Source: CAWARU01 sp963784575 (GTDB taxonomy: Bacteria > Pseudomonadota > Gammaproteobacteria > UBA6186 > Azoamicaceae). From it: a stretch of DNA of 64,000 nucleotides. Location of the stretch: positions 62,001 to 126,000 of the forward strand of contig CAWARU010000002.1 of assembly GCA_963784575.1 (NCBI GenBank), written 5' to 3'. The translations under genes and the position numbers were made by a program. Within the stretch, counting starts at the first letter, position 1; the number at the start of each line of letters is the position of its first letter. Below are positions 57,319 through 64,000 of this stretch, one piece after another. Below the pieces are notes generated by a model. It was not told the origin of the DNA. It ran no database searches and saw only the letters and a list, made by a program, of their open reading frames with translations.

Positions 57319-57376
57319 CGGATGATTTCGGATGATTAAGATGATTAATTAGGCTGATTTATAGATGATTAATTAA
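57319..57376. repeat. GATGATT short repeats
   Basis: Four copies of GATGATT (57321, 57331, 57341, 57364), two of them within consecutive CGGATGATTT/A units, in the gap between the helicase and umuC. No function assigned. Confidence 0.5.
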
Positions 57377-57406
57377 TGACGGGTATTACACGCTTCTGAT
57401 TTGGAT

Positions 57407-58678
57407 TCAAGTTTTGACAATTGCCAATTCTTCCCAGCAAGTAGTATAGCAAGGCGTGCAGCGATTTCGGCCGGAGCGGGCGAGCCAGGGATCAGATAGG
57501 GTTTCGAGAGCAAAACGTACTGTTCCGCTGCCCATTAAAGCATTTACTTCATCGAGCGTTTCCATCAAACATTCTCCATGTTTGTCGCGTTCGAGCTCGA
57601 ACAGATCCCATTGTCTTTTGCCTTTGTCCATCAAATCCAACAGCACAACGCCAACTCTTTGATAGTGATAGCCAGGACGAAACAGCATTTCGAGGCCCTG
57701 AATAGCGTAGTGGATAAGATCGAGGGTGTTATCGGTACCGCTTCGAAATGGTACTAAGAAACTATTTTGATATTGTGCATCTTGCGGCCGGTGTTGGTTA
57801 GTTTCCAGGAAAACGAGTAGAGACTGTGCCAGAGAATTTTGGCCGCGCAATTTTTCTGCCGCTCTGGCGACAAAACGGGTCACTAAGGATTTTAATACCG
57901 TGAGATCAGTTGTTCTATTTGCGAGAGTACGTGACACGCGTATTTGCTTCCGGGCTTCACCAATATCTTCTATTTCAAAGCCTACAACACCTTGCAATTC
58001 GAGCACAGTATGCGCCAAGGTAAGATTGAAACGATTGCGGATGAATTCGCTATCACATTGCCTTAAATCCCAAGCAGTGCGAATATTTAAGGCTTGTAAT
58101 TTGGCATCGAGGCGGAATCCTATGCCCCAAATATCCTTGATGGCAATTCGAGGCAGAATTTTCTTTTGTTGCAGAGGATCTGTGAGATCGAATACACCTT
58201 GTGCTTTTGGCCAGCGTTTTGCAATATGATTTGCAATTTTTGCCAGAGTTTTGGTAGGACCAATACCGAGTGATACTGGAAGGCCTACAGATCGTCGCAT
58301 GATTTCCACAATTTTCAAGCCGTAGTAGCGCAGTTTGTCTGGATCAAAGCCAGTAAAATCTAGGAAGGCTTCATCGATGGAATAGATTTCGACCCGGGGG
58401 CTTAAGGTTCGGAGGATTGTCATGGCGCGATCTGACATGTCGCCGTATAAGGCATAATTGGAGGAAAAAACTTCTATTTTGTGTTTCTTGACCAGATCTT
58501 TGATTTTAAATAAAGGCACACCCATTTGAATGCCCAATGCCTTGCTTTCGTTTGAGCGCGCCACCACGCAGCCATCATTATTGGAAAGCACGATAACGGG
58601 TTTTCCTTCCAAGCTTGGGATGAAAACTCGTTCACAAGAGACATAGAAATTGTTGACGTCAACCAAACCTACAATCAT
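57407..58678 (-). CDS. umuC: UmuC, catalytic subunit of DNA polymerase V
   Basis: 423 aa from ATG 58678 after AGGA; a GTG five codons earlier is possible. Y-family polymerase motifs: GLVDVNNFYVSCERVF (first Asp), LSNNDGCVVARSNE, and YSIDEAFLDFTGF (catalytic Asp-Glu). The little-finger and C-terminal UmuC domain follow (LLVFLETNQH...). It carries out error-prone translesion synthesis after UmuD cleavage. It lies 197 bases downstream of umuD, separated by a long inverted repeat. Confidence 0.95.
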   Translation of the reverse strand: MIVGLVDVNNFYVSCERVFIPSLEGKPVIVLSNNDGCVVARSNESKALGIQMGVPLFKIKDLVKKHKIEVFSSNYALYGDMSDRAMTILRTLSPRVEIYSIDEAFLDFTGFDPDKLRYYGLKIVEIMRRSVGLPVSLGIGPTKTLAKIANHIAKRWPKAQGVFDLTDPLQQKKILPRIAIKDIWGIGFRLDAKLQALNIRTAWDLRQCDSEFIRNRFNLTLAHTVLELQGVVGFEIEDIGEARKQIRVSRTLANRTTDLTVLKSLVTRFVARAAEKLRGQNSLAQSLLVFLETNQHRPQDAQYQNSFLVPFRSGTDNTLDLIHYAIQGLEMLFRPGYHYQRVGVVLLDLMDKGKRQWDLFELERDKHGECLMETLDEVNALMGSGTVRFALETLSDPWLARSGRNRCTPCYTTCWEELAIVKT

Positions 58679-58701
58679 CAACCGTTCCTGCACTGCCTAT
58701 G

Positions 58702-58820
58702 AACGCCCATCTTTGGGCAATCTCGCGTTAAAAATTTAACAAAATTTGCTCATTTACTAGTTGTAAACTCCGCTATTTTGTTAAATTTTTAAACGCGACC
58801 TTGCCTCAAATCTGGACGTT
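58702..58820. repeat. Large imperfect inverted repeat between umuD and umuC
   Basis: The left arm is 58702-58745, the right arm 58775-58820, with a 29-base loop. The core is 22 bases (58724-58745; CGCGTTAAAAATTTAAC then AAAAT) matched by 58775-58797 with one extra A. Pairing extends outward through GGCAA/TTGCC and more loosely to AACG/CGTT. The arms total about 45 bases each. It is not followed by a T run. It could be an RNA structure, a processing or attenuation signal, or a small mobile palindrome. Confidence 0.85.
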
Positions 58821-58875
58821 TTAGTACATTTCTACATTAAAACGTTATTGTCTAATTTATGAAATATTTTATGCT

Positions 58876-59592
58876 TTATAAGGAGTGAATCACGCTCGTC
58901 ACTACTCCCCAAATGCTAAAATTCATTTCTTCTGTTACCCGTATGGGAGAAAATCTGTCGTTTTCTGGCTGCAATACAACATAATTTGGCATAATTCTCA
59001 GACGTTTGACGGTCAATTCACCATTTACCACTGCAATGACAATTTTGTCGTCGGTAGGTTTGACGGAGCGATCGACTACTAAAATGTCGTCTGGATGGAT
59101 GCCGGCACCGATCATGGAGTCCCCTTCGACACGTACAAAAAAGGTCGCAGCGGGATGTTTTACTAAGTAATGATTAAGATCGAGTTTTGATTCGATATAG
59201 TCGTCCGCTGGGGAAGGAAAACCGGCAGCTACGCGGGTTCCATATAAAGGAAAGGATTGTTTTTTCTCCCCCCAAACGGCTTCATAAATATTCGAGTAAT
59301 CATTTAAAGGCAGATCAGAGAATTTTCTATTGTGTGAATTGGGGGATCGCGGGGTAAATCGTGAAATGCGGTTTGTATTGGATTGGGTATTGGGCGAGGT
59401 ACTAGATGAGGGACTAGACAACAGACCTTCATATTGAGACAATAAGTCTCGGACTTCGGACAATAAGCTATTTGGGATACGAATCGGGCATGTCGCTTCC
59501 TTGTATTTACCGCTTCCTTTGGGCCGGCCCGAGCCAGGACGTGAGCCCCCTGCCTTCTTCTTTTGCAACATAGTCTCAGTCTCGTGTAACAT
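58876..59592 (-). CDS. umuD: UmuD-like protein with N-terminal DNA-binding-type extension
   Basis: 238 aa from ATG 59592, which follows AGGGTGA. The C-terminal S24 peptidase domain: cleavage site VAAGFPSPADDY (Ala-Gly), Ser in VEGDSMIGAGI, and Lys in VNGELTVKRL. E. coli UmuD is 139 aa; the extra ~100 residues contain an AT-hook-like GGSRPGSGRPKGSGKYKE and a segment CPIRIPNSLLSEVRDLLSQY resembling a ribbon-helix-helix, then a Ser/Asn-rich linker. It may combine LexA-like DNA binding with the UmuD role. A palindromic operator candidate lies just upstream. Confidence 0.92.
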   Translation of the reverse strand: MLHETETMLQKKKAGGSRPGSGRPKGSGKYKEATCPIRIPNSLLSEVRDLLSQYEGLLSSPSSSTSPNTQSNTNRISRFTPRSPNSHNRKFSDLPLNDYSNIYEAVWGEKKQSFPLYGTRVAAGFPSPADDYIESKLDLNHYLVKHPAATFFVRVEGDSMIGAGIHPDDILVVDRSVKPTDDKIVIAVVNGELTVKRLRIMPNYVVLQPENDRFSPIRVTEEMNFSIWGVVTSVIHSL

Positions 59593-59617
59593 ATTCTTTC
59601 TCACCCTTTGATAAGTG

Positions 59618-59637
59618 TACAGCAATCAATTGCAGTA
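59618..59637 (-). promoter_or_regulatory. Candidate SOS-type operator of umuDC
   Basis: A 20-bp palindrome with one mismatched pair: TAC-t-GCAAT-TG-ATTGC-t-GTA, 26 bases before the umuD start. The length and position match SOS boxes, but the sequence is not the E. coli consensus CTG-N10-CAG. The binder could be LexA of this lineage or the UmuD-like protein itself. Confidence 0.5.
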
Positions 59638-60052
59638 TGACACAAAATATTTGCGACTGCCAAGGGGTTTCAAAAGCTTTTTAATAATTTTTTAGTGTAA
59701 TTACAATTCGAAAACCCAAATTTTAATCAATTTAATCAATAATGATAAGGAAAAGGAAAAGGAACGGGTTTACAGAAAAAAAGTTGACTAACTTATGGCT
59801 TTATTATAACATGGTAGTTCAATTAAAGGATTACCATAGACCATCTATAGAAAAATTTTGTAATCCTTAAAAGTATTTTATAAGAATATGAAAGAATATT
59901 GTAAAAAAGGGAATATACAAATTATAATATTTTAATTTTTAAATTTAGAATTATTAGTAACTTGTTCAGGTGCATTTGGAAACATGGGCAATGCGTGAAG
60001 CTTGAACGGTTGTTGTTATTAAAATTAAGCAAAAATTACGGAGTACATTATT
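59638..60052 (+). promoter_or_regulatory. Promoter and structured leader of the vWA gene
   Basis: A good sigma-70 promoter: TTGACT (59784-59789), 17-base spacer, TAACAT (59807-59812). The leader of about 235 bases contains a perfect 9-bp stem AAGGATTAC/GTAATCCTT (59826-59834 with 59860-59868) enclosing an inner ATAGA-CCA-TCTAT hairpin. The rest is AT-rich without an ORF. The long leader suggests post-initiation control. Confidence 0.55.
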
Positions 60053-63000
60053 ATGTTAAATCAAAAAGACGTCTTGGCCGTTGTTGAAGGTATTCAAAAA
60101 CTCAAAGATGATTTCCCTCGCACTTCTACTCCTACTCCCGAACCTACCGCAGCCCCCGATTTAGATGACATATATGACATATATGAGGAAGTTGCAGCAC
60201 AATTAAAAATTACTCATAAACCCTCGTCACAAGCAAAATCCCAAGCAAAAGCTGAAGTTAAAGAAAGGAAAGAAAGAACCGAAACCGAAGAACTGCGATT
60301 AACCACTGCAGATATCGCCAGAATGCACGGGGTAGATTATTACCGTAATAATCACTTGGTAAAATGGTTAAAAAAACAAAATTGTCTCGATCTCATTCAA
60401 AATATTTATTACTGCAAAAACAGTAAAGAAGTGGTTATCCTTTGCAAAGATCATGATAAAACCACAGCTCATGCTGCTGCAACCAAACTCACTGTCGACT
60501 TTTTGAGCGCTTATTGCGCTAAAACAGGTGCCAAAGGGGTCACTCCGCAAGAAATGTCCAAAGCAGTGATGCCAGGCAGACCCTACATGCAATTATTGGG
60601 TATTAAATTAATCCCTTTTGAAAAAGACAGTATACAAAAAGAAAATGCACTCTATGATCAAGAAGCAGCAAAAATTGAGGGTAATGTTGATTTAAAACTG
60701 CCCTATCTCAAAAAAGAGGATGCTGATAAAGTTTTCTACTATGTGATACGACGTCTTGATAAACTCGGCTTTAATCCAGAATTGTTCGAAGATATAGACA
60801 ACCTGCCAACACTGGATGAATTGCTAGCAACAGAGCCTGCTCCGCCAAAAGATTTTGATTTGGAAAAATATTCGGGTATTGTACGTCCGTTTTTCTCTGA
60901 CCAGGCACATGGCCGTTGCCGGGTATTAACGAAAAACTTTGAATCCATGCTTAGAGCAGTTGCGGAGCTTCCGTGCAGAGATCAGGAATTTGCTAAAACG
61001 AAAATCGAAGAATTACGTATGGTGCAACCTGCAGTTGTGATGGGTGCTGAGATATTGCAGAAAATATTGCACGCCGAGTTCGGAGATGCACCCACAATTA
61101 CAGTGGGTAAACCAAAAATCTGTGGGAAACAAGTGATCTTGCCCACCGAATTTGATCTGCCTGTATTGAAGAGCGACATGCCTGAGTATATCGTGATGTT
61201 TATCGATATCAGTGGTAGTATGTTAGATGGATCAATTTACAAATACAATTCGAAAAAAGAACCAATAGGAGTAATAAGCGATAAAGACTCCCGAATTGAT
61301 GCAGTACGAAAAGCGATCGTCAATATTTTACCCAAAATAGCTCAAATGCCAAATGTTAAACTCAGCGTTATCGCTTATGATCATAGAGTCAAAAATACCA
61401 TCGTCTTTGAAGACTTGAATCCAGATAATGTAGATCGCTTGCAAACGAAAGTTTTTGAAGATTTGAATATTGCATGGGATGGTCGAACAGCAATTCTTCC
61501 CCCCTTAGAAGCATTTCGTACAGAACACGTGCCCAAGATGAAAGCCTGCGCCGAAAACTATTCCAAAGCGAAGCAATTGCCCATTACAGCCTTATTGTTA
61601 ACGGACGGTATTTTTGGTGATAGAGGCTCACTTCCAGCCTATCTAGAAAAACATTTTAAGGGCAGCGAGGCATTAAAGATCAATTGGAAATGCTTGGGAT
61701 TAGATTTAAATCCAGGAAGTGCGCCTGATACCGACCTCAGCAGATTTGTGCAATTAAGTCAGCAAATGATAGGTCCAGAGGCTGGACAAAAGATCTTTTG
61801 TCCGCGCGGATTGGTCGACACCAAAATCACCAATTTGATTTTTGGAGATGTCGCGTCGCTTGAGACCTTGAAAGCACTTCAAGTGAACTTTTTAGATCCG
61901 AAAGATACTTCCATAAGACCTGCCGTATTAGGTACTTGTCACCTAGTACCCGACGCATTAGGCACCACGATATTTCGAAACGTTGGAATTCCTAAAAATG
62001 TCTGGGAATTGATTTTGTCATCCGATGTCTCTCTACCCATAAATTACAATTTTGAATACAGCGACGGGCAAAAAATTTCTTTAAAAGCCTTGCTACAAAG
62101 TAAGCTTTTCTTGAGTCCACAAGCGATAGAGGGTCGAGAAAAAGCCCATTATCTGAAAAATGAATGGATACAGCAGCAAATCCTAAATGGCTTTTTGCGC
62201 GAAGGGGATGAGATAGCCGAGCTTCGCCTCAGAAACTATGCTGAAGCCAACGCAGCACAAGATAAGGAAATGATGGAGGAAGTCCTGTCTCAGCTCGAAC
62301 CCTTCCTGAAGAGTTGGAAGGCGCAAAATATAGATAAAACCTATAAGAACAAGAAAATTAAGCTCGATGCCCTGATTGCCCTTCGCCATGAAAGAGAACT
62401 TGAGTCGCCACACGATCTGCTGGATGAATTGTTAAGCAAGGAAATTGAAATTTTACAAAATGATGTTGGCATTAAAATTGAAGAATCCCTTTATAAAAAT
62501 GCAGGCGTTACGGAACAATCAGAATTTGAAAGCTTACCTTTAGGAAATCAATTGGCAGCTTATCAAGCTGTGAAATGGATGATTGAGCTCAATCAAATTG
62601 CTGTTTCAGAACAGGACAAAAAAGGCATGGTAGAGCAATTGGAAGCCAAAGAAAATGCTTTGTGGCATGATTTCACATTGTGTGAACTCTCAGGTTGCAA
62701 TACCATGGCTGACTTTGCCAAGCTGCCTGTGGTTAAGTGTTTCGAAATTTATGAAAAAGCAACAGAAAAGGCAGAAAGCCACAGCATGAAAGTGGTGGGC
62801 GAACAACTGCAGCAGGAAATGGATAAAATCTGGCTTAAGGTACAATATGATCTGGCAGGATACAAGAGCGATCTCGCTGCTGCCAAGCAATTAGAAATTC
62901 TCGAAAAAATACAGGAGAAAGCTCATAAATTAGGCAAAGAAAATGATGTCAAGACCCTAGAATCTCAAATCGATGCTATCTGGCTTAAAGGCTATAAATG

Positions 63001-64000
63001 CCAAGTTGCAGGCATTTCAGATGTCAAAGAGTTTGAATCACTGCCCATGCTGAAACGTTTTGATATTTTAGAAACAATGTTGCAAGCCGCAGAGGAACGC
63101 AAGAAAGACGCGGATATAAATGCTGTAAGAGCTGAAATGAATCCCATATGGCTTAATGCGCAATTATGTAAAGTCGCAATGATTTCTGAAATTGCCCTCT
63201 TTAGTGATCTCAGCCTCGAGCGACAGCTGACCTCATTGGATGAAGTTGGTAACCGTGCCTTGAAGGTTAAAAGAGAGGTGGAATTTAAGACAATAGAAGA
63301 GCGCAAACCTTCTATTCAATATAATTTAATTTTTGCAAAAGCGCTTGGTGTTAAAACTCAGGCAGAAATCTTGAAAACCACCAAAGAAGAACAGAAGCGT
63401 GCATTAGAAATCATTCTAGCAGATGAAAAGTTAATGGCAGATGCTAAGACTAAGGAATATTTTACCAACCGAAAGCAAGCTTTTGAGATCGCTTCTAATA
63501 AGAGATTCTTGGTTGCATTTGCTACCAAACAACTCTGTGAGTTTTGGAAGCAGAGCAGCCCTGACACCTTGATGAAGGAAATCAAGTTTAGTGAGCAAAT
63601 TAAAGCAATTTTTGGACTTGAAGTTCAAGCAGGTCAAAAGGCAGAAGCAGAAATTGCGGAGTATTTCCATAACTGTGTCAAGACGGATGGTTTCATTTTG
63701 GAAAATCTTCCACAAGCAATAATTATCCTCAATAAAAATAAAAAAGAGGCAGAGAAAAAAGCGGAAGCGGATAAAGCGGCGGGTATTCCCGATACCACTT
63801 CCGGTGTGCAGCGAGGCGGTGCACGAAAACGCTATAGATTCGGAGGTACTAACCCTGAAGAAATGTTTATGAACCTGGAACCACAGGAAAAAGCAGAAGT
63901 CTTAAGGTTGATTCAAGAATTGGCAAGCAAAGCGTTACAGGAAGGCAAACTGAATCCAAGCCAGCATCGCGATGTTCTGTTACGTCTCCATGAAAGACAG
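60053..64000 (+). CDS. Very large vWA protein with helical repeats (C-terminus outside window)
   Basis: The start ATG 60053 follows GGAG; the frame is open for 1316 codons to the window edge. No signal peptide. Residues ~80-150 form a small domain (LTTADIARMHGVDYYRNNHL). The vWA domain (~379-610) has MIDAS motif VMFIDISGSM (D385, S387, S389) and ALLLTDGIFGD, with a Thr in DGRTAILPP. From ~810 there are about five helical repeats of ~65-70 residues, recognisable by an IWL or LWH motif followed by Q/L...AG and F-x2-LP (KIWLKVQYDLAG; AIWLKGYKCQVAG; PIWLNAQLCKVA). Near the end a Gly/Arg-rich stretch RGGARKRYRFGG occurs. Probably a scaffold protein; host or cell function unknown. Confidence 0.85.
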   Translation, partial: MLNQKDVLAVVEGIQKLKDDFPRTSTPTPEPTAAPDLDDIYDIYEEVAAQLKITHKPSSQAKSQAKAEVKERKERTETEELRLTTADIARMHGVDYYRNNHLVKWLKKQNCLDLIQNIYYCKNSKEVVILCKDHDKTTAHAAATKLTVDFLSAYCAKTGAKGVTPQEMSKAVMPGRPYMQLLGIKLIPFEKDSIQKENALYDQEAAKIEGNVDLKLPYLKKEDADKVFYYVIRRLDKLGFNPELFEDIDNLPTLDELLATEPAPPKDFDLEKYSGIVRPFFSDQAHGRCRVLTKNFESMLRAVAELPCRDQEFAKTKIEELRMVQPAVVMGAEILQKILHAEFGDAPTITVGKPKICGKQVILPTEFDLPVLKSDMPEYIVMFIDISGSMLDGSIYKYNSKKEPIGVISDKDSRIDAVRKAIVNILPKIAQMPNVKLSVIAYDHRVKNTIVFEDLNPDNVDRLQTKVFEDLNIAWDGRTAILPPLEAFRTEHVPKMKACAENYSKAKQLPITALLLTDGIFGDRGSLPAYLEKHFKGSEALKINWKCLGLDLNPGSAPDTDLSRFVQLSQQMIGPEAGQKIFCPRGLVDTKITNLIFGDVASLETLKALQVNFLDPKDTSIRPAVLGTCHLVPDALGTTIFRNVGIPKNVWELILSSDVSLPINYNFEYSDGQKISLKALLQSKLFLSPQAIEGREKAHYLKNEWIQQQILNGFLREGDEIAELRLRNYAEANAAQDKEMMEEVLSQLEPFLKSWKAQNIDKTYKNKKIKLDALIALRHERELESPHDLLDELLSKEIEILQNDVGIKIEESLYKNAGVTEQSEFESLPLGNQLAAYQAVKWMIELNQIAVSEQDKKGMVEQLEAKENALWHDFTLCELSGCNTMADFAKLPVVKCFEIYEKATEKAESHSMKVVGEQLQQEMDKIWLKVQYDLAGYKSDLAAAKQLEILEKIQEKAHKLGKENDVKTLESQIDAIWLKGYKCQVAGISDVKEFESLPMLKRFDILETMLQAAEERKKDADINAVRAEMNPIWLNAQLCKVAMISEIALFSDLSLERQLTSLDEVGNRALKVKREVEFKTIEERKPSIQYNLIFAKALGVKTQAEILKTTKEEQKRALEIILADEKLMADAKTKEYFTNRKQAFEIASNKRFLVAFATKQLCEFWKQSSPDTLMKEIKFSEQIKAIFGLEVQAGQKAEAEIAEYFHNCVKTDGFILENLPQAIIILNKNKKEAEKKAEADKAAGIPDTTSGVQRGGARKRYRFGGTNPEEMFMNLEPQEKAEVLRLIQELASKALQEGKLNPSQHRDVLLRLHERQ

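Noticed and set aside
3401..64000. Search for tRNA, rRNA, complete insertion sequences and CRISPR arrays
   Set aside because: No cloverleaf, rRNA core, transposase or repeat-spacer pattern was recognised by eye; a covariance-model scan would be decisive.

Overview
This 64-kb window is AT-rich, densely coding bacterial chromosome. The mixture of gammaproteobacterial-type housekeeping and repair genes with many large host-interaction-like proteins (ankyrin repeats, lipase class 3 folds, SH2-like modules, Sel1 repeats, a eukaryotic-type CaaX end) suggests an intracellular or amoeba-associated member of the Legionellales, such as a Legionella, Coxiella or Berkiella relative. That placement is inference; the window contains no rRNA, tRNA or secretion-system gene.

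Layout. 1-13.6 kb: effector-like giants, namely a cysteine-peptidase-like protein cut by the left edge, an ankyrin/double-lipase protein, a KfrA-type DNA-binding protein with an operator inside its promoter, and a two-gene operon of an ankyrin protein plus a coiled-coil protein ending in a HicA-like domain. 13.9-19.8 kb: a frameshifted tyrosine recombinase, a cluster of tiny stress-type membrane proteins (DUF1328, a 25-aa peptide, a multipass protein, DUF3309), an exported HAD phosphatase and small exported proteins. 20-26.5 kb: a gamma-glutamyltransferase pseudogene coupled to an unknown protein, the slipin/NfeD membrane-quality-control pair and a GIN-domain exported protein. 26.5-33.7 kb: a rhomboid/AsmA-like/SH2-like operon, two Tyr-rich secreted paralogues with similar upstream DNA, and a vWA protein ending in CaaX (frameshifted). 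33.7-44.4 kb: exported DUF3857-transglutaminase and DUF4139 proteins, a Cys-rich protein, a Sel1-repeat protein and a second vWA protein. 44.8-48.9 kb: a LysR regulator, a second DUF1328-like peptide, and a cyclopropane synthase-like methyltransferase overlapping an FAD oxidoreductase. 49-53.4 kb: non-homologous end joining (Ku plus LigD split into three genes) and a frameshifted Cu/Zn superoxide dismutase. 53.5-64 kb: a YgjP-type metallopeptidase, an SF2 helicase-like protein, umuDC separated by a very large inverted repeat, and a third vWA protein cut by the right edge.

How the genes fit together. DNA damage functions (Ku/LigD and umuDC), envelope maintenance (NfeD/slipin, rhomboid, AsmA-like, Cfa/FAD pair, SodC) and host-facing proteins alternate. 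Five genes carry single-base frameshifts, mostly in or beside short homopolymers; this is either real decay in a host-adapted genome or homopolymer sequencing error. The most novel signals are three SH2-like modules in one protein, the CaaX-terminated vWA protein with late-domain-like motifs, the tandem lipase fold with one dead copy, LigD split into three coupled genes, and the long palindrome between umuD and umuC.

Several starts were moved downstream of the longest possible ORF because a better ribosome binding site lies there; each case is noted.
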